Positions 6,293 to 14,132 of a stretch of 64,000 nt of DNA are shown one piece after another; positions within the stretch are counted from its first letter, which is position 1; every line of letters starts with the position of its first letter. The position numbers and the translations under genes are program-made. Below the pieces are notes generated by a model. It did no database searches, was not told the DNA's origin, and saw nothing but the letters and a program-made list of their open reading frames with translations. Source of the DNA: Aquipseudomonas alcaligenes (GTDB lineage Bacteria; Pseudomonadota; Gammaproteobacteria; Pseudomonadales; Pseudomonadaceae); NCBI RefSeq assembly GCF_003205495.1, contig NZ_QJRX01000003.1:248001-312000 (forward strand). Direction: 5' to 3'.

Positions 6293-6664
6293 TCAGTGTG
6301 CCGGTGAGGCGCGTGGATTGGCCGAGGGCCAGCAGTGGCGCGGTGACGCCCGGTGTGGCAGTGCGCGCCGCGGGCCCAGGCCCGCCCGGGGCTGCAGCAG
6401 CCAGGCGAGGGCGAACAGCAGGCCCAGGCAGACCAGCGCGCTACCGCTCAGGGCACAGCTGAACGGGGTACCCGCGGAGGCGGAATCCAGGTCGTCGGCG
6501 AAGCCCGCCCCGTGATGGCCGTCGGTGGAGCAAAAGAGGCCGCTGCCGCTCAGCTGCAGTCCGCTGGACTGGCCGTGGGCGATGGCGCAGGCAGCCAGGT
6601 TGCTCAGGATGCACAGGCAGAGCATCCAAGCGGTGGCGGCGCGACGTGACGGACTGAGGTTCAT
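6293..6664 (-). CDS. DUF2946 family small membrane/exported protein
   Basis: From the ATG at 6664 the product is 123 aa. It begins with a hydrophobic segment (about 10-30, AATAWMLCLCILSNLAACAIAHGQ), then a Cys/His-containing loop (SGLFCSTDGHHGAG) and a second hydrophobic stretch (ALVCLGLLFALAWLL). This layout fits DUF2946, a family frequently next to copper-handling genes, here followed by PCu(A)C. No good Shine-Dalgarno precedes this ATG; an ATG seven codons upstream (6682) is an alternative. Function unknown; a role in periplasmic copper handling is inferred from the neighbour. Confidence 0.7.
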   Translation of the reverse strand: MNLSPSRRAATAWMLCLCILSNLAACAIAHGQSSGLQLSGSGLFCSTDGHHGAGFADDLDSASAGTPFSCALSGSALVCLGLLFALAWLLQPRAGLGPRRALPHRASPRHCWPSANPRASPAH

Positions 6665-7089
6665 GGGCAGCGACTCTAGCATCGCCGGCCAGCCGGCAGA
6701 ATCCCCCCGGGCTGTGCCCGGATGCCGCAGCAGAGCGCTCCGAAACGGGGCGAAGCGCGGCCCTGAGCGGCGCACTTGTGCACAATCGCGAGGCAGCTTG
6801 TCAAGCTTCTGTCACAAAGCGGCGTAACCAGCTGATTCTGCGCGGCTATTTTTTAAGGTGTTGAAAAATAAAGAATTTTTCTGTTGGTGAAAAAAGCACC
6901 AGTTTGAGCTGGAGCCCCATTCCTTGGGGGATGGGCAAGGTTTTCACCCAGTTGTCCACGGAGTTATCCACAGCTTCTGTGGATTTTCTAGAGTCTTTGT
7001 TCTAGAGCGCCTTTTACCGTGCTTGGCAAGTCTTTACCCGGCAAAAAAAGAGAGTAGAGTGGCGCGCCCCGCAGTCAGCCAATGCTTAC
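6665..7089. other. Gene-poor 425-bp stretch with three DnaA-box-like sites
   Basis: I see no gene here. Around 6842-6896 it is AT-rich for this genome (ATTTTTTAAGG, AAAAATAAAGAATTTTT). Between 6952 and 6986 are TTGTCCACG (6952-6960), a perfect DnaA-box consensus TTATCCACA (6964-6972) and TGTGGATTT (6978-6986, inverted orientation). Three close sites of this kind are unlikely to be chance in such a GC-rich sequence. The gene after it encodes a Sel1-repeat protein and the usual origin neighbours (dnaA, rpmH, parAB) are absent, so a DnaA-titrating or DnaA-regulated promoter is more likely than oriC. Confidence 0.45.
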
Positions 7090-7503
7090 ATGAAGTCTCG
7101 CGTCCTGCTCGCCGCCCAGCCGCAACCCGCCCCGACCACCCGCCTGCCGATCCGCCTGGCCCTGTGGCTGCTCGATCGTCCGCGCCTGGGTCATCACGCC
7201 AGTATCAAGCGCATCGCCGGGCGCCTGCTCAAGCAGCCGGCGCGCCAGGGGGTGGTCGCCGCGCAGAGTCGCCTCGGCCAGCTGCTGTGCCGTGACTGCG
7301 GCAACGCGCGTGACCGCCGCATCGGCCTGGAGCTGCTGCGCCAGGCCGCGCGCGCCGGTGACCTGCGCGCCCAGCTGGAGCTCGGCCGGCATTTCAGCCA
7401 GCCGCGCCAGCGCGAGCCGCTGCAGGCCCGGCACTGGCTGGAGGCCGCCGCGGCGCAGGGCTCGCACGAGGCGCAGCGGCAGCTGCAACGTCTCAACCCC
7501 TGA
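7090..7503 (+). CDS. Sel1-repeat (tetratricopeptide-like) protein
   Basis: A 137-aa, Arg-rich protein whose second half holds about two Sel1-like repeats (residues about 60-130; AQSRLGQLLCRDCGN, GLELLRQAARAGDLRAQLELGRHF, ARHWLEAAAAQGSHEAQ). Such repeats mediate protein-protein contacts. The N-terminus is basic with no clear signal peptide. The upstream region carries DnaA-box-like sites. rmuC begins 51 bp downstream on the same strand. Partner and function unknown. Confidence 0.8.
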   Translation: MKSRVLLAAQPQPAPTTRLPIRLALWLLDRPRLGHHASIKRIAGRLLKQPARQGVVAAQSRLGQLLCRDCGNARDRRIGLELLRQAARAGDLRAQLELGRHFSQPRQREPLQARHWLEAAAAQGSHEAQRQLQRLNP

Positions 7504-7554
7504 GGCGGCGCGGGTATACTGGCGGGCCTATCCGACCCGACAGCGAGCCCGCCC

Positions 7555-9042
7555 GTGCCTGTGTCCTTCGTTCCCGACTTGCCCAACCTGTTGCTCGGCA
7601 TTCTGCTCGGCGCAGCGCCTCTGGCCGTCCTGGCCTGGCGCCTGCAGCGTGGCCTGGCGGCCCAGGCCGCCGAGCGCCTGTTGCAGGAGGAGCGCCTGAG
7701 CCAGCTGCGCCTGGCCCACGACGGACTCGCCGCCCAACTCGACGGAGCCCTCGACGACCTGCGCAGCCAGCAGCAGGAAGGCGCCCGCCAGCAGGCCGAG
7801 CTAGCCGCCCTGCGCCGCGAGAGCGAGCTGCTCGGCCGCGAGCGCCTGGAGGCGCAGGCCACGGCGCGGGAGTGGGCGCGCGAGCGCGAACTTAAGGAGG
7901 CCGAGCTGCGCCAGCTGGAAAGCCAGCGCGCCGCCCTGGCCGCCGAGCTGCGCGAGCAGCAGGAACACCAGCAGCAGCGCCTGAGCGATCTGCAGAACGC
8001 CCGCGACGAGCTGCGCGCGCAGTTCGCCGAGCTGGCCGGGAAGATCTTCGACGAGCGCGAGCAGCGCTTCGCCGAGACCAGCCAGCAGCGCCTGGGCCAG
8101 CTGCTCGACCCGCTCAAGGAACGTATCCAGGCCTTCGAGAAGCGCGTCGAGGAGAGCTACCAGAACGAGGCGCGCGAACGTTTCTCCCTGGCCAAGGAAC
8201 TGGAGCGCCTGCAGCAGCTCAACCAGCGCCTGGGCGACGAGGCGACCAACCTGACCCGCGCCCTCAAGGGCCAGAAGACCCAGGGCAACTGGGGCGAACT
8301 GGTGCTCGAAAGGGTGCTGGAGCACGCCGGCCTGGAGAAGGGCCGCGAGTACCAGACCCAGGTCAGCCTCAAGGGCAGCGATGGCGAGCGCTTCCAGCCG
8401 GACGTGCTGATCCAGCTGCCCGGTGACAAGCAGGTGGTGGTCGATGCCAAGGTCAGCCTCACCGCCTACCAGGCGCTGGTCGCCGCCGAGGACGAGGCGG
8501 CGCGCGCCAGTGCCCTCAAGCAGCACGTGCTGAGCCTGCGCAGCCACCTCAAGGGCCTCTCGGTGAAGGACTACCAGCGCCTGGAGGGCCTGCACAGCCT
8601 GGATTTCGTGCTGCTCTTCGTGCCCATCGAAGCGGCGTTCGCCGCCGCCCTGCAGGCCGACCCGGGGCTGTTCCAGGAGGCCTTCGAGCAGCATGTGGTG
8701 ATCGTCAGCCCGACTACCCTGCTGGCCACCCTGCGGGTGATCGACAGCCTGTGGCGCCAGGAGCGGCAGAGCCAGAATGCCCGCGACATCGCCGAGCGCG
8801 CCGGGCAGCTGTACGACAAGTTCGTCGCCTTCATCGCCGATCTGGACGAGATGGGCGGGCGCTTGCAGCAGCTGGACAAGGCCTACGCGGCGGCGCGCAA
8901 CAAGCTGTGCGAGGGCCGCGGCAACCTGATCAACCGGGTCGAGAACCTCAAGCTGCTCGGCGCGCGTGCCAGCAAGAGCCTGCCGGCCGAGCTGATCGAG
9001 CGCGCCGCCGGTATGCCGCAGCTGGACGAGGCGGGCGACTAG
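7555..9042 (+). CDS. rmuC: DNA recombination protein RmuC
   Basis: A 495-aa protein: an N-terminal membrane segment (about 10-28, LLLGILLGAAPLAVLAW), a long coiled coil rich in Glu/Gln/Arg (about 35-200), and the RmuC nuclease-like domain (about 240-440) with GNWGELVLERVLEHAGLEKG and PDVLIQLPGDKQVVVDAK, the PD...D-x-K pattern of the family. RmuC limits recombination at inverted repeats and restricts DNA rearrangement. The GTG at 7555 is used; no better start is apparent. Its end overlaps by 4 bp the end of the convergent MgtC/DUF4010 gene. Confidence 0.93.
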   Translation: MPVSFVPDLPNLLLGILLGAAPLAVLAWRLQRGLAAQAAERLLQEERLSQLRLAHDGLAAQLDGALDDLRSQQQEGARQQAELAALRRESELLGRERLEAQATAREWARERELKEAELRQLESQRAALAAELREQQEHQQQRLSDLQNARDELRAQFAELAGKIFDEREQRFAETSQQRLGQLLDPLKERIQAFEKRVEESYQNEARERFSLAKELERLQQLNQRLGDEATNLTRALKGQKTQGNWGELVLERVLEHAGLEKGREYQTQVSLKGSDGERFQPDVLIQLPGDKQVVVDAKVSLTAYQALVAAEDEAARASALKQHVLSLRSHLKGLSVKDYQRLEGLHSLDFVLLFVPIEAAFAAALQADPGLFQEAFEQHVVIVSPTTLLATLRVIDSLWRQERQSQNARDIAERAGQLYDKFVAFIADLDEMGGRLQQLDKAYAAARNKLCEGRGNLINRVENLKLLGARASKSLPAELIERAAGMPQLDEAGD

Positions 9043-10295
9043 CTCAGCAGCAGCGCCGCCAGGCCCAGCAGCAGGCCCAGGGCCATCACCGGCAGGGTGC
9101 GCAGGGCCAGTTCGCGGCCGCCGAGCAGGGCGATCAGCGCGGCCTTGACCAGGCTGTTGCTGAGGGCCGCCAGGTAGATGCCCTGCACGGCCAGCTCGCT
9201 GCTCATGTCGCCCTTGGCGCTGCGCGCCAGCGACAGGGTGATGGCATCCACGTCGCTCAGGCCGGACAGGATAGCCACGCCCCACACGCCGGCATCGCCG
9301 AACCAGGCGCGTGCTGCCTCGATCAGCAGCAGGATCAGTGCCAGCAGGGCGGCGAAGCGCAGGGCCGGGCCGAGCTCGAAGGGGTTCTTCAGCGGCGGCT
9401 CGACCACTTCCTGCAGCTCGTCGCCGGCGATGCGGTAGAACACCAGGGCTCCCGCGGCGTACACCAGCCCGGCCAGGCCCAACGGCAGCAACAGGTGCGG
9501 CAGTAGCTCGGCGTTGACCAGGCCGACCTCCAGCAGCACGCGCGGGAACATCAGTGCCGAGGTGGCCAGCAGTGCGCAGGTCAGCAGGGCGCGCAGCTGG
9601 CGGCCGTCATGCAGGCGCGAGAGGGTCATGGTCATGGCAGTGGAGGAGACGATGCCGCCGAGCAGGGCGGTGACCAGCAGGCCATGGCGGGTGCCGACCA
9701 CGCGGATGGCCACGTAGGCGGCGAAGCCGATGGCGGCGATCAGCACCACCATCCACCACACCGCGTAGGGGTTGAAGGCCTGCCAGGGGCCGTAGCCCTG
9801 GTTGGGCAGCACCGGCAACAGCACTAGGGAAATGAACAGCAGCTTCAGCGCGCCGGACAGTTCGGCCTCGGAGAGGCGGCGCAGGCCACTGTGCAGCGGC
9901 TCCTTGAGGCTCAGCAACAGGGCCACCACCACCGCGCCGGCGGCTGCCAGGCTGCGTTCGTGGGCCAGCGCCAGGCTGCCGAGCAGGAAGGTCAGCAGCA
10001 GGGCCACTTCGCTGGTCAGCCCCAGGTCGCCGCTGCGCCTGACTTCGCCGATGTAGCCGGCCAGGGCATGCAGGCCGACCAGCACGGCGATGGTGATCCA
10101 GGCGGCCGCGCCAAAGTGGCTGCCGAGCAGCGCCGCCAGGCCGCCGAGCAGGCCGACCAGGCCGAAGGTGCGGATGCCTGCCACCAGGTGCGTGTCGTCA
10201 CTGTCGCGGGCGCGCCAGCCGCGCTCGGCGCCGATCAGCAGGCCGGCGGCGAGGGCGGTGGCAAGGTTGAGGGCAAGTTCGACGGCGGGCGACAT
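9039..10295 (-). CDS. MgtC/DUF4010 family inner-membrane protein
   Basis: A 418-aa polytopic protein with roughly 11-12 hydrophobic segments. Residues 1-130 are an MgtC/SapB-like domain (LATALAAGLLIGAERGW; GIRTFGLVGLLGGLAALLG), and the remainder is DUF4010 (LLGGIVSSTAMTMTLSR and GLSDVDAITLSLAR). Many genomes carry this fusion; transport of an ion or small solute is suspected but unproven. It stands alone on the minus strand, 67 bp downstream of the pirin gene, and could be read from the same transcript. Confidence 0.85.
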   Translation of the reverse strand: MSPAVELALNLATALAAGLLIGAERGWRARDSDDTHLVAGIRTFGLVGLLGGLAALLGSHFGAAAWITIAVLVGLHALAGYIGEVRRSGDLGLTSEVALLLTFLLGSLALAHERSLAAAGAVVVALLLSLKEPLHSGLRRLSEAELSGALKLLFISLVLLPVLPNQGYGPWQAFNPYAVWWMVVLIAAIGFAAYVAIRVVGTRHGLLVTALLGGIVSSTAMTMTLSRLHDGRQLRALLTCALLATSALMFPRVLLEVGLVNAELLPHLLLPLGLAGLVYAAGALVFYRIAGDELQEVVEPPLKNPFELGPALRFAALLALILLLIEAARAWFGDAGVWGVAILSGLSDVDAITLSLARSAKGDMSSELAVQGIYLAALSNSLVKAALIALLGGRELALRTLPVMALGLLLGLAALLLS

Positions 10296-10362
10296 CGGCG
10301 TTCCTTCGACGGGCTGATGGCCGCAGTCTAGCCCGCCGCACCGGCCTTTCGCTTGCCTCAGA

Positions 10363-11061
10363 TCAGGCTACGTCGACCAGCACCACTTCGCTGTCCTCCA
10401 GGGCGGTGACGCGCACCACCTCCTCGCCGGCGATGGCCACGCCGTCGCGCTCGTCCGCCGCCACGCCGTTGACCTCGATGCGCCCCTTGGCCGCCACCAG
10501 ATAGCCCTTGCGCAGGCGGCCCAGGGGGTACTCGGCGCTCTGTCCGGCGGCCAGGGTGGCGGCGGCCATGCGCGCGTCGGCGCGGATGCGCAGGGCATCC
10601 TCGTCGCTGGCGTGGCCGCTGGCCAGGACCACGAACTGGCCGGCGCGCTCGCCGCGCGGGAAGGGCTTGGCGCCCCAGGAGGGTGCCTCGCCCTGCTGGT
10701 CGGGGATGATCCAGATCTGGAAGATCTTGGTGGTGACGTCCTCCAGGTTGTACTCGGAGTGGGCGATGCCGGTACCGGCGCTCATCACCTGCACGTCACC
10801 GGCCTCGGTACGGCCCTGGTTGCCCAGGTTGTCGCGATGGCTGATGGCGCCTTCGCGGACGTAGGTGATGATCTCCATGTCGTGGTGCGGGTGCGGCGGG
10901 AAGCCCGAGCCTGCGGCGATCTCGTCGTCGTTCCAGACGCGCAGGCGGCCCCAGTTGACCCGCTGCGGGTCCTGGTACTCGGCGAAGGAGAAGTGATGGC
11001 GGGCGTTGAGCCAGCCGTGGTTGGCATGGCCGAGGGTGGCGAAGGGGCGGACTTCGATCAT
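10363..11061 (-). CDS. Pirin-family bicupin (YhaK-like)
   Basis: A 232-aa bicupin. The N-terminal cupin has the pirin metal site: HPHHDME (about 57-63) and later H-S-E (AHSEYN, about 101-106), giving the His-His-His-Glu set. Pirins are quercetin 2,3-dioxygenase-like or redox-sensing cupins. The length is normal for the YhaK type. It is downstream of an OYE reductase, an MFS exporter and an ArsR regulator on the same strand, a grouping that suggests a response to electrophiles or oxidative stress. A 166-bp gap to the OYE gene leaves room for its own promoter. Confidence 0.9.
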   Translation of the reverse strand: MIEVRPFATLGHANHGWLNARHHFSFAEYQDPQRVNWGRLRVWNDDEIAAGSGFPPHPHHDMEIITYVREGAISHRDNLGNQGRTEAGDVQVMSAGTGIAHSEYNLEDVTTKIFQIWIIPDQQGEAPSWGAKPFPRGERAGQFVVLASGHASDEDALRIRADARMAAATLAAGQSAEYPLGRLRKGYLVAAKGRIEVNGVAADERDGVAIAGEEVVRVTALEDSEVVLVDVA

Positions 11062-11227
11062 GGCGAGACTCCAGTGACTGCAGCGCGGCAGTGCGGTGCA
11101 GGAATGGCTGCATGATCTATCGATTTATAGCTGAATAAAAGCGCAAAAAATCCAGTTTATAAATCTACTAATTAGATTGGTTTGGGCCGTGCCAGGCAGG
11201 CACGGCCCAAACCCAGGCCTTCGCAGC

Positions 11228-12277
11228 TTACAGGCGCGGGTAGTCGATGTAGCCGACCGGGCCCTGGGCGTAGAACAGCTCGGGGCGCGGCTCGTTGAGC
11301 GGGGCGTCCTGGGCCAGGCGCTCGACCAGGTCGGGGTTGGCGATGAAGGGGATGCCGAAGGCCACGGCGTCGGCCTTGCCTGCGGCCAGCCAGGCGTTGG
11401 CCTGCTCCTTGGTGAAGCGCTCGTTGGCGATCACCAGGCCGCCGAACTGCTCCTTGAGGTAGGGCGTCAGGCTGTCCTCACCTTCCTTCTCGCGGGTGCA
11501 GATGAAGGCCACGCCGCGCTTGCCCAGCTCGCGGGCCACATAGCCGAAGGTCTCGCGCGGGTTGGCGTCGCCCATGTCGTGGGCGTCCTGGCGCGGTGCC
11601 AGGTGCACGCCGACGCGGTCGGCGCCCCACACCGAGATGGCGGCATCGGTGACTTCCAGCAGCAGGCGCGCGCGGTTCTCCACGGAGCCGCCGTACTGGT
11701 CGTTGCGCTGGTTGGTGCTGCTCTGCAGGAACTGGTCGAGCAGGTAGCCGTTGGCGCCGTGGATCTCCACGCCGTCGAAGCCGGCGGCCTTGGCATTCTC
11801 GGCGCCGTGGCGGTAGGCCTCGACGATCTCGGCGATCTCCTCGGTTTCCAGGGCACGCGGGGTGACGAATTCCTTGATCGGGCGCACCAGGCTGACATGC
11901 CCGGCTGGCTTGACGGCGCTCGGTGCCACTGGCAGCTCGCCGTTCAGGTAGACGGGGTCGGAGACCCGGCCGACGTGCCACAGCTGCAGGAAGATGCGCC
12001 CGCCGTTGGCGTGCACGGCGCGGGTGATGTTGAGCCAGCCGCGCACCTGGTCCTCGGACCAGATGCCGGGGGTGTCCGGGTAGCCCACGCCCATCGGCGT
12101 CACCGAGGTGGCTTCGCTGAGGATCAGGCCGGCCGAGGCGCGCTGCACGTAGTACTCGGCCATCAGCGCGTTGGGCACGCGGCCTGCGTCGGCGCGGCAG
12201 CGGGTCAGCGGGGCCATGATGATGCGGTTGGGCAGCTCCAGGCTGCCGAGCTTGAGCGGATCGAACAGGGTGGTCAT
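11228..12277 (-). CDS. Old Yellow Enzyme family alkene reductase (NemA/XenB-like)
   Basis: A 349-aa FMN-dependent reductase, the standard length of Pseudomonas xenobiotic reductase B/NemA. It shows the N-terminal LFDPLKLGSLELPNRI-MAPLTR segment, the LILSEAT strand with nearby FMN contacts, the catalytic-pocket EIHGANGYLLDQFL segment and the C-terminal phosphate-binding strand (DAVAFGIPFIANPDL). Such enzymes reduce activated alkenes, nitroesters, nitroaromatics and N-ethylmaleimide with NAD(P)H. The MFS gene ends 18 bp upstream, so the two are in one operon under the ArsR gene above. Confidence 0.93.
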   Translation of the reverse strand: MTTLFDPLKLGSLELPNRIIMAPLTRCRADAGRVPNALMAEYYVQRASAGLILSEATSVTPMGVGYPDTPGIWSEDQVRGWLNITRAVHANGGRIFLQLWHVGRVSDPVYLNGELPVAPSAVKPAGHVSLVRPIKEFVTPRALETEEIAEIVEAYRHGAENAKAAGFDGVEIHGANGYLLDQFLQSSTNQRNDQYGGSVENRARLLLEVTDAAISVWGADRVGVHLAPRQDAHDMGDANPRETFGYVARELGKRGVAFICTREKEGEDSLTPYLKEQFGGLVIANERFTKEQANAWLAAGKADAVAFGIPFIANPDLVERLAQDAPLNEPRPELFYAQGPVGYIDYPRL

Positions 12278-12295
12278 GGTGCGGTCTCCAGTGGG

Positions 12296-13462
12296 TCAGT
12301 CGAGCAGAGGTTCGGCGGCAGGGATGCTGCCGAGGGAAGTCGTGAGCAGGGCGGCGAGCAGCGCCAGGGCGGCCAGCGCGGCGGCGGCCAGGGGCACACT
12401 GGTGAGGCCCAGGCCCTGGCTGATCACCAGGCCGCCGACCCAGGCACCGAGGGCATTGCCCAGGTTGAAGGCGCCGATGTTGAGGGTGGCCACCAGGTTG
12501 GGGGCGGCTTGGCCGAAGTTCATCACGTTGACCTGCAGGGCCGGCACGGCGGCGAAGGCGGCCATGGCCCAGAGCAGCAGGTTGATCTCCAGCGGAACCA
12601 GCAGTGGGCTGCTCCAGCGCACCAGCGAGGAGAGGATCGCCAGGGTCAGCAGGATGCCGGCCAGGGCGGTGGCCAGGTTCCAGTCGGCCAGGCGGCCACC
12701 GATCAGGTTGCCCAGGGTCAGGCCGACGCCGATCAGCAGCAGGGTCCAGGTGATGCCGCGCGGCGACACACCGGTGACCTCGCCGAGCAGCGGGGCGATG
12801 TAGGTGAACAGGGCGAATACGGCGGCGGAGAACAGCACGGTGGTGCTCAGCGCCAGCCACAGCCCGGCGCCGCGCATGGCGGCCAGCTCGCCGCGCAGGT
12901 CGGCCGGCTCCTGCTGCTGATTGTTCGGCAGCACGCGCCACAGGCCGATGAAGGCGATCACGCCGATCGCGGTCACCGCCCAGAAGGTCGAGCGCCAGCC
13001 GGCGTATTGGCCCAGCGCGGTACCCAGCGGCACGCCGAGCACGTTGGCCAGGGTCAGGCCGGTGAACATCAGGGCCACGGCCGAGGCCTTGCGGTTCTCC
13101 GGCACCAGGCTGGCGGCGACCACCGAGCCGATACCGAAGAAGGCGCCATGGCAGAGCGCGGTGACCACCCGTGCGACCATCAGCAGCTCGTAGTCGGCGG
13201 CAGTGGCGCACAGCAGGTTGCCGATAACGAAGATGCCCATCAGGCCGAGCAGGGCCAGCTTGCGTGGCCAGTTGGCGGTGACCAGGGCCATGAACGGCGC
13301 GCCCAGGGCCACGCCCAGCGCGTAGCCGGTGACCAGCCAGCCGGCGCCGGGGATGGACACGCCGAGGTCAGCGGCCACCTCGGGCAGCAGGCCCATGATG
13401 ACGAATTCCGTGGTGCCGATGGCAAACGCGGACAAAGCGAGGACGAGAAGCGGTAACGGCAT
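12296..13462 (-). CDS. MFS drug exporter, DHA1 family (AraJ/YdhP-like)
   Basis: A 388-aa protein with 12 predicted membrane helices. Helix 1 carries LSAFAIGTTEFVIMGLLPEVA, the signature start of the AraJ/YdhP/NepI subgroup; the following loop and helix 5 (motif C-like GVPLGTALGQYAGW) fit drug:H+ antiporters. The upstream ArsR gene ends 56 bp before its start, and the OYE gene follows by 18 bp. Export of a small organic compound or its reduced product is the likely role; substrate unknown. Confidence 0.9.
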   Translation of the reverse strand: MPLPLLVLALSAFAIGTTEFVIMGLLPEVAADLGVSIPGAGWLVTGYALGVALGAPFMALVTANWPRKLALLGLMGIFVIGNLLCATAADYELLMVARVVTALCHGAFFGIGSVVAASLVPENRKASAVALMFTGLTLANVLGVPLGTALGQYAGWRSTFWAVTAIGVIAFIGLWRVLPNNQQQEPADLRGELAAMRGAGLWLALSTTVLFSAAVFALFTYIAPLLGEVTGVSPRGITWTLLLIGVGLTLGNLIGGRLADWNLATALAGILLTLAILSSLVRWSSPLLVPLEINLLLWAMAAFAAVPALQVNVMNFGQAAPNLVATLNIGAFNLGNALGAWVGGLVISQGLGLTSVPLAAAALAALALLAALLTTSLGSIPAAEPLLD

Positions 13463-13518
13463 GGGGCCGGCTCCTGAAACGAATCGGTGATGGAAGGGCC
13501 CGTCGTGCCGGGCAGGGC

Positions 13519-13824
13519 TCAGAGTTGTTGGTCGAGGCTTCTCAGGAAGGCCTGGATGACGGCCTCGTTACGCTTGAAGAAGCTCCACTGGCCGACCTTG
13601 CGGCTGCTGATCAGGCCGGCACGCTGCAGCGTCGCCAGGTGCACCGAGACGCTCGACTGGGACAGGCCGCAGCGCTCGAACTTGCCGGCGCACACGCCCA
13701 GTTCCAGCGGGTGGTCCTGGTCGGCGAAGTGCTTTTCCGGCTCCTTCAGCCACTGCAGGATTTCGCGGCGCACCGGGTGGGCCAGGGCTTTGATGATTTC
13801 GTCGAGGTCGATGGAGTCGGACAT
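13519..13824 (-). CDS. ArsR-family winged-helix repressor with two cysteines near the recognition helix
   Basis: A 101-aa HTH_5 protein: IKALAHPVRREILQWL at the start, recognition helix LSQSSVSVHLATLQRAGLI (about 54-72), then the beta wing (SRKVGQWSFFKRNE). It lacks the CxC-type metal site on the recognition helix, but Cys45 and Cys52 flank the turn into it (VCAGKFERCG), a plausible thiol switch. It heads the MFS-OYE run on the minus strand, so it probably represses that operon and responds to electrophiles or oxidants. Nearby inverted repeats (13838-13880) are probable operators. Confidence 0.88.
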   Translation of the reverse strand: MSDSIDLDEIIKALAHPVRREILQWLKEPEKHFADQDHPLELGVCAGKFERCGLSQSSVSVHLATLQRAGLISSRKVGQWSFFKRNEAVIQAFLRSLDQQL

Positions 13825-13837
13825 GGCGGCGGACTGC

Positions 13838-13880
13838 GCGTATCGGATTGAGGCGAACTGTATATCGGGCTTTCCCGATA
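13838..13880. promoter_or_regulatory. Inverted-repeat operator candidates upstream of the ArsR gene
   Basis: TATCGGG (13863-13869) and CCCGATA (13874-13880) form a perfect 7-bp dyad with a 4-base centre, 39-56 bp before the ArsR start. A further GCGTATCGG (13838-13846) repeats the half-site, and GATAGCGACTATC lies just beyond at 13899-13911. The clustering of TATCGG half-sites at the head of the regulator's operon fits autorepression. The binding protein is inferred. Confidence 0.5.
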
Positions 13881-13964
13881 CGCAGATCGTTTGTTCCGAT
13901 AGCGACTATCGACGCTGCTGATGGGCAGGCCGCGAGCCTGCGCGTGGCTCGCGGCCGGGGTGGG

Positions 13965-14132
13965 TCATTCGGACAGCGGCTCGAACTCGTCCTTCACCCG
14001 GATCGCGCAGTCCGGGCAGGCGAAGTCGTCCGGCAGGGCGTCCCACGGCGTGCCAGCCGGGTAGCCCTGGTGCGGCTCGCCACGGGCCTCGTCGTAGCAG
14101 TAGCCACATTCCGGGCAGCGGTAGCGGCTCAT
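13965..14132 (-). CDS. Rubredoxin
   Basis: A 55-aa rubredoxin, the normal length, with both iron-binding knuckles: CPECGYCYD near residue 6 and CPDCAIR near residue 41, plus the conserved YDEARGEP-GY-AGTPWDALPDDF middle. It supplies electrons to the membrane alkane hydroxylase encoded upstream: its start codon overlaps the alkB stop (ATGA, 14129-14132), so the two are translationally coupled. No rubredoxin reductase lies in this window. Confidence 0.95.
   Translation of the reverse strand: MSRYRCPECGYCYDEARGEPHQGYPAGTPWDALPDDFACPDCAIRVKDEFEPLSE

Noticed and set aside
6952..6986. Chromosomal origin oriC
   Set aside because: Typical origin genes (dnaA, rpmH, gidA, parAB) are absent and only three box-like sites are seen.
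11177..13456. Long rightward open frame (759 codons) opposite the MFS/OYE genes
   Set aside because: Gly/Gln/Ala/His-rich low-complexity product antisense to well-supported genes; a by-product of high GC.
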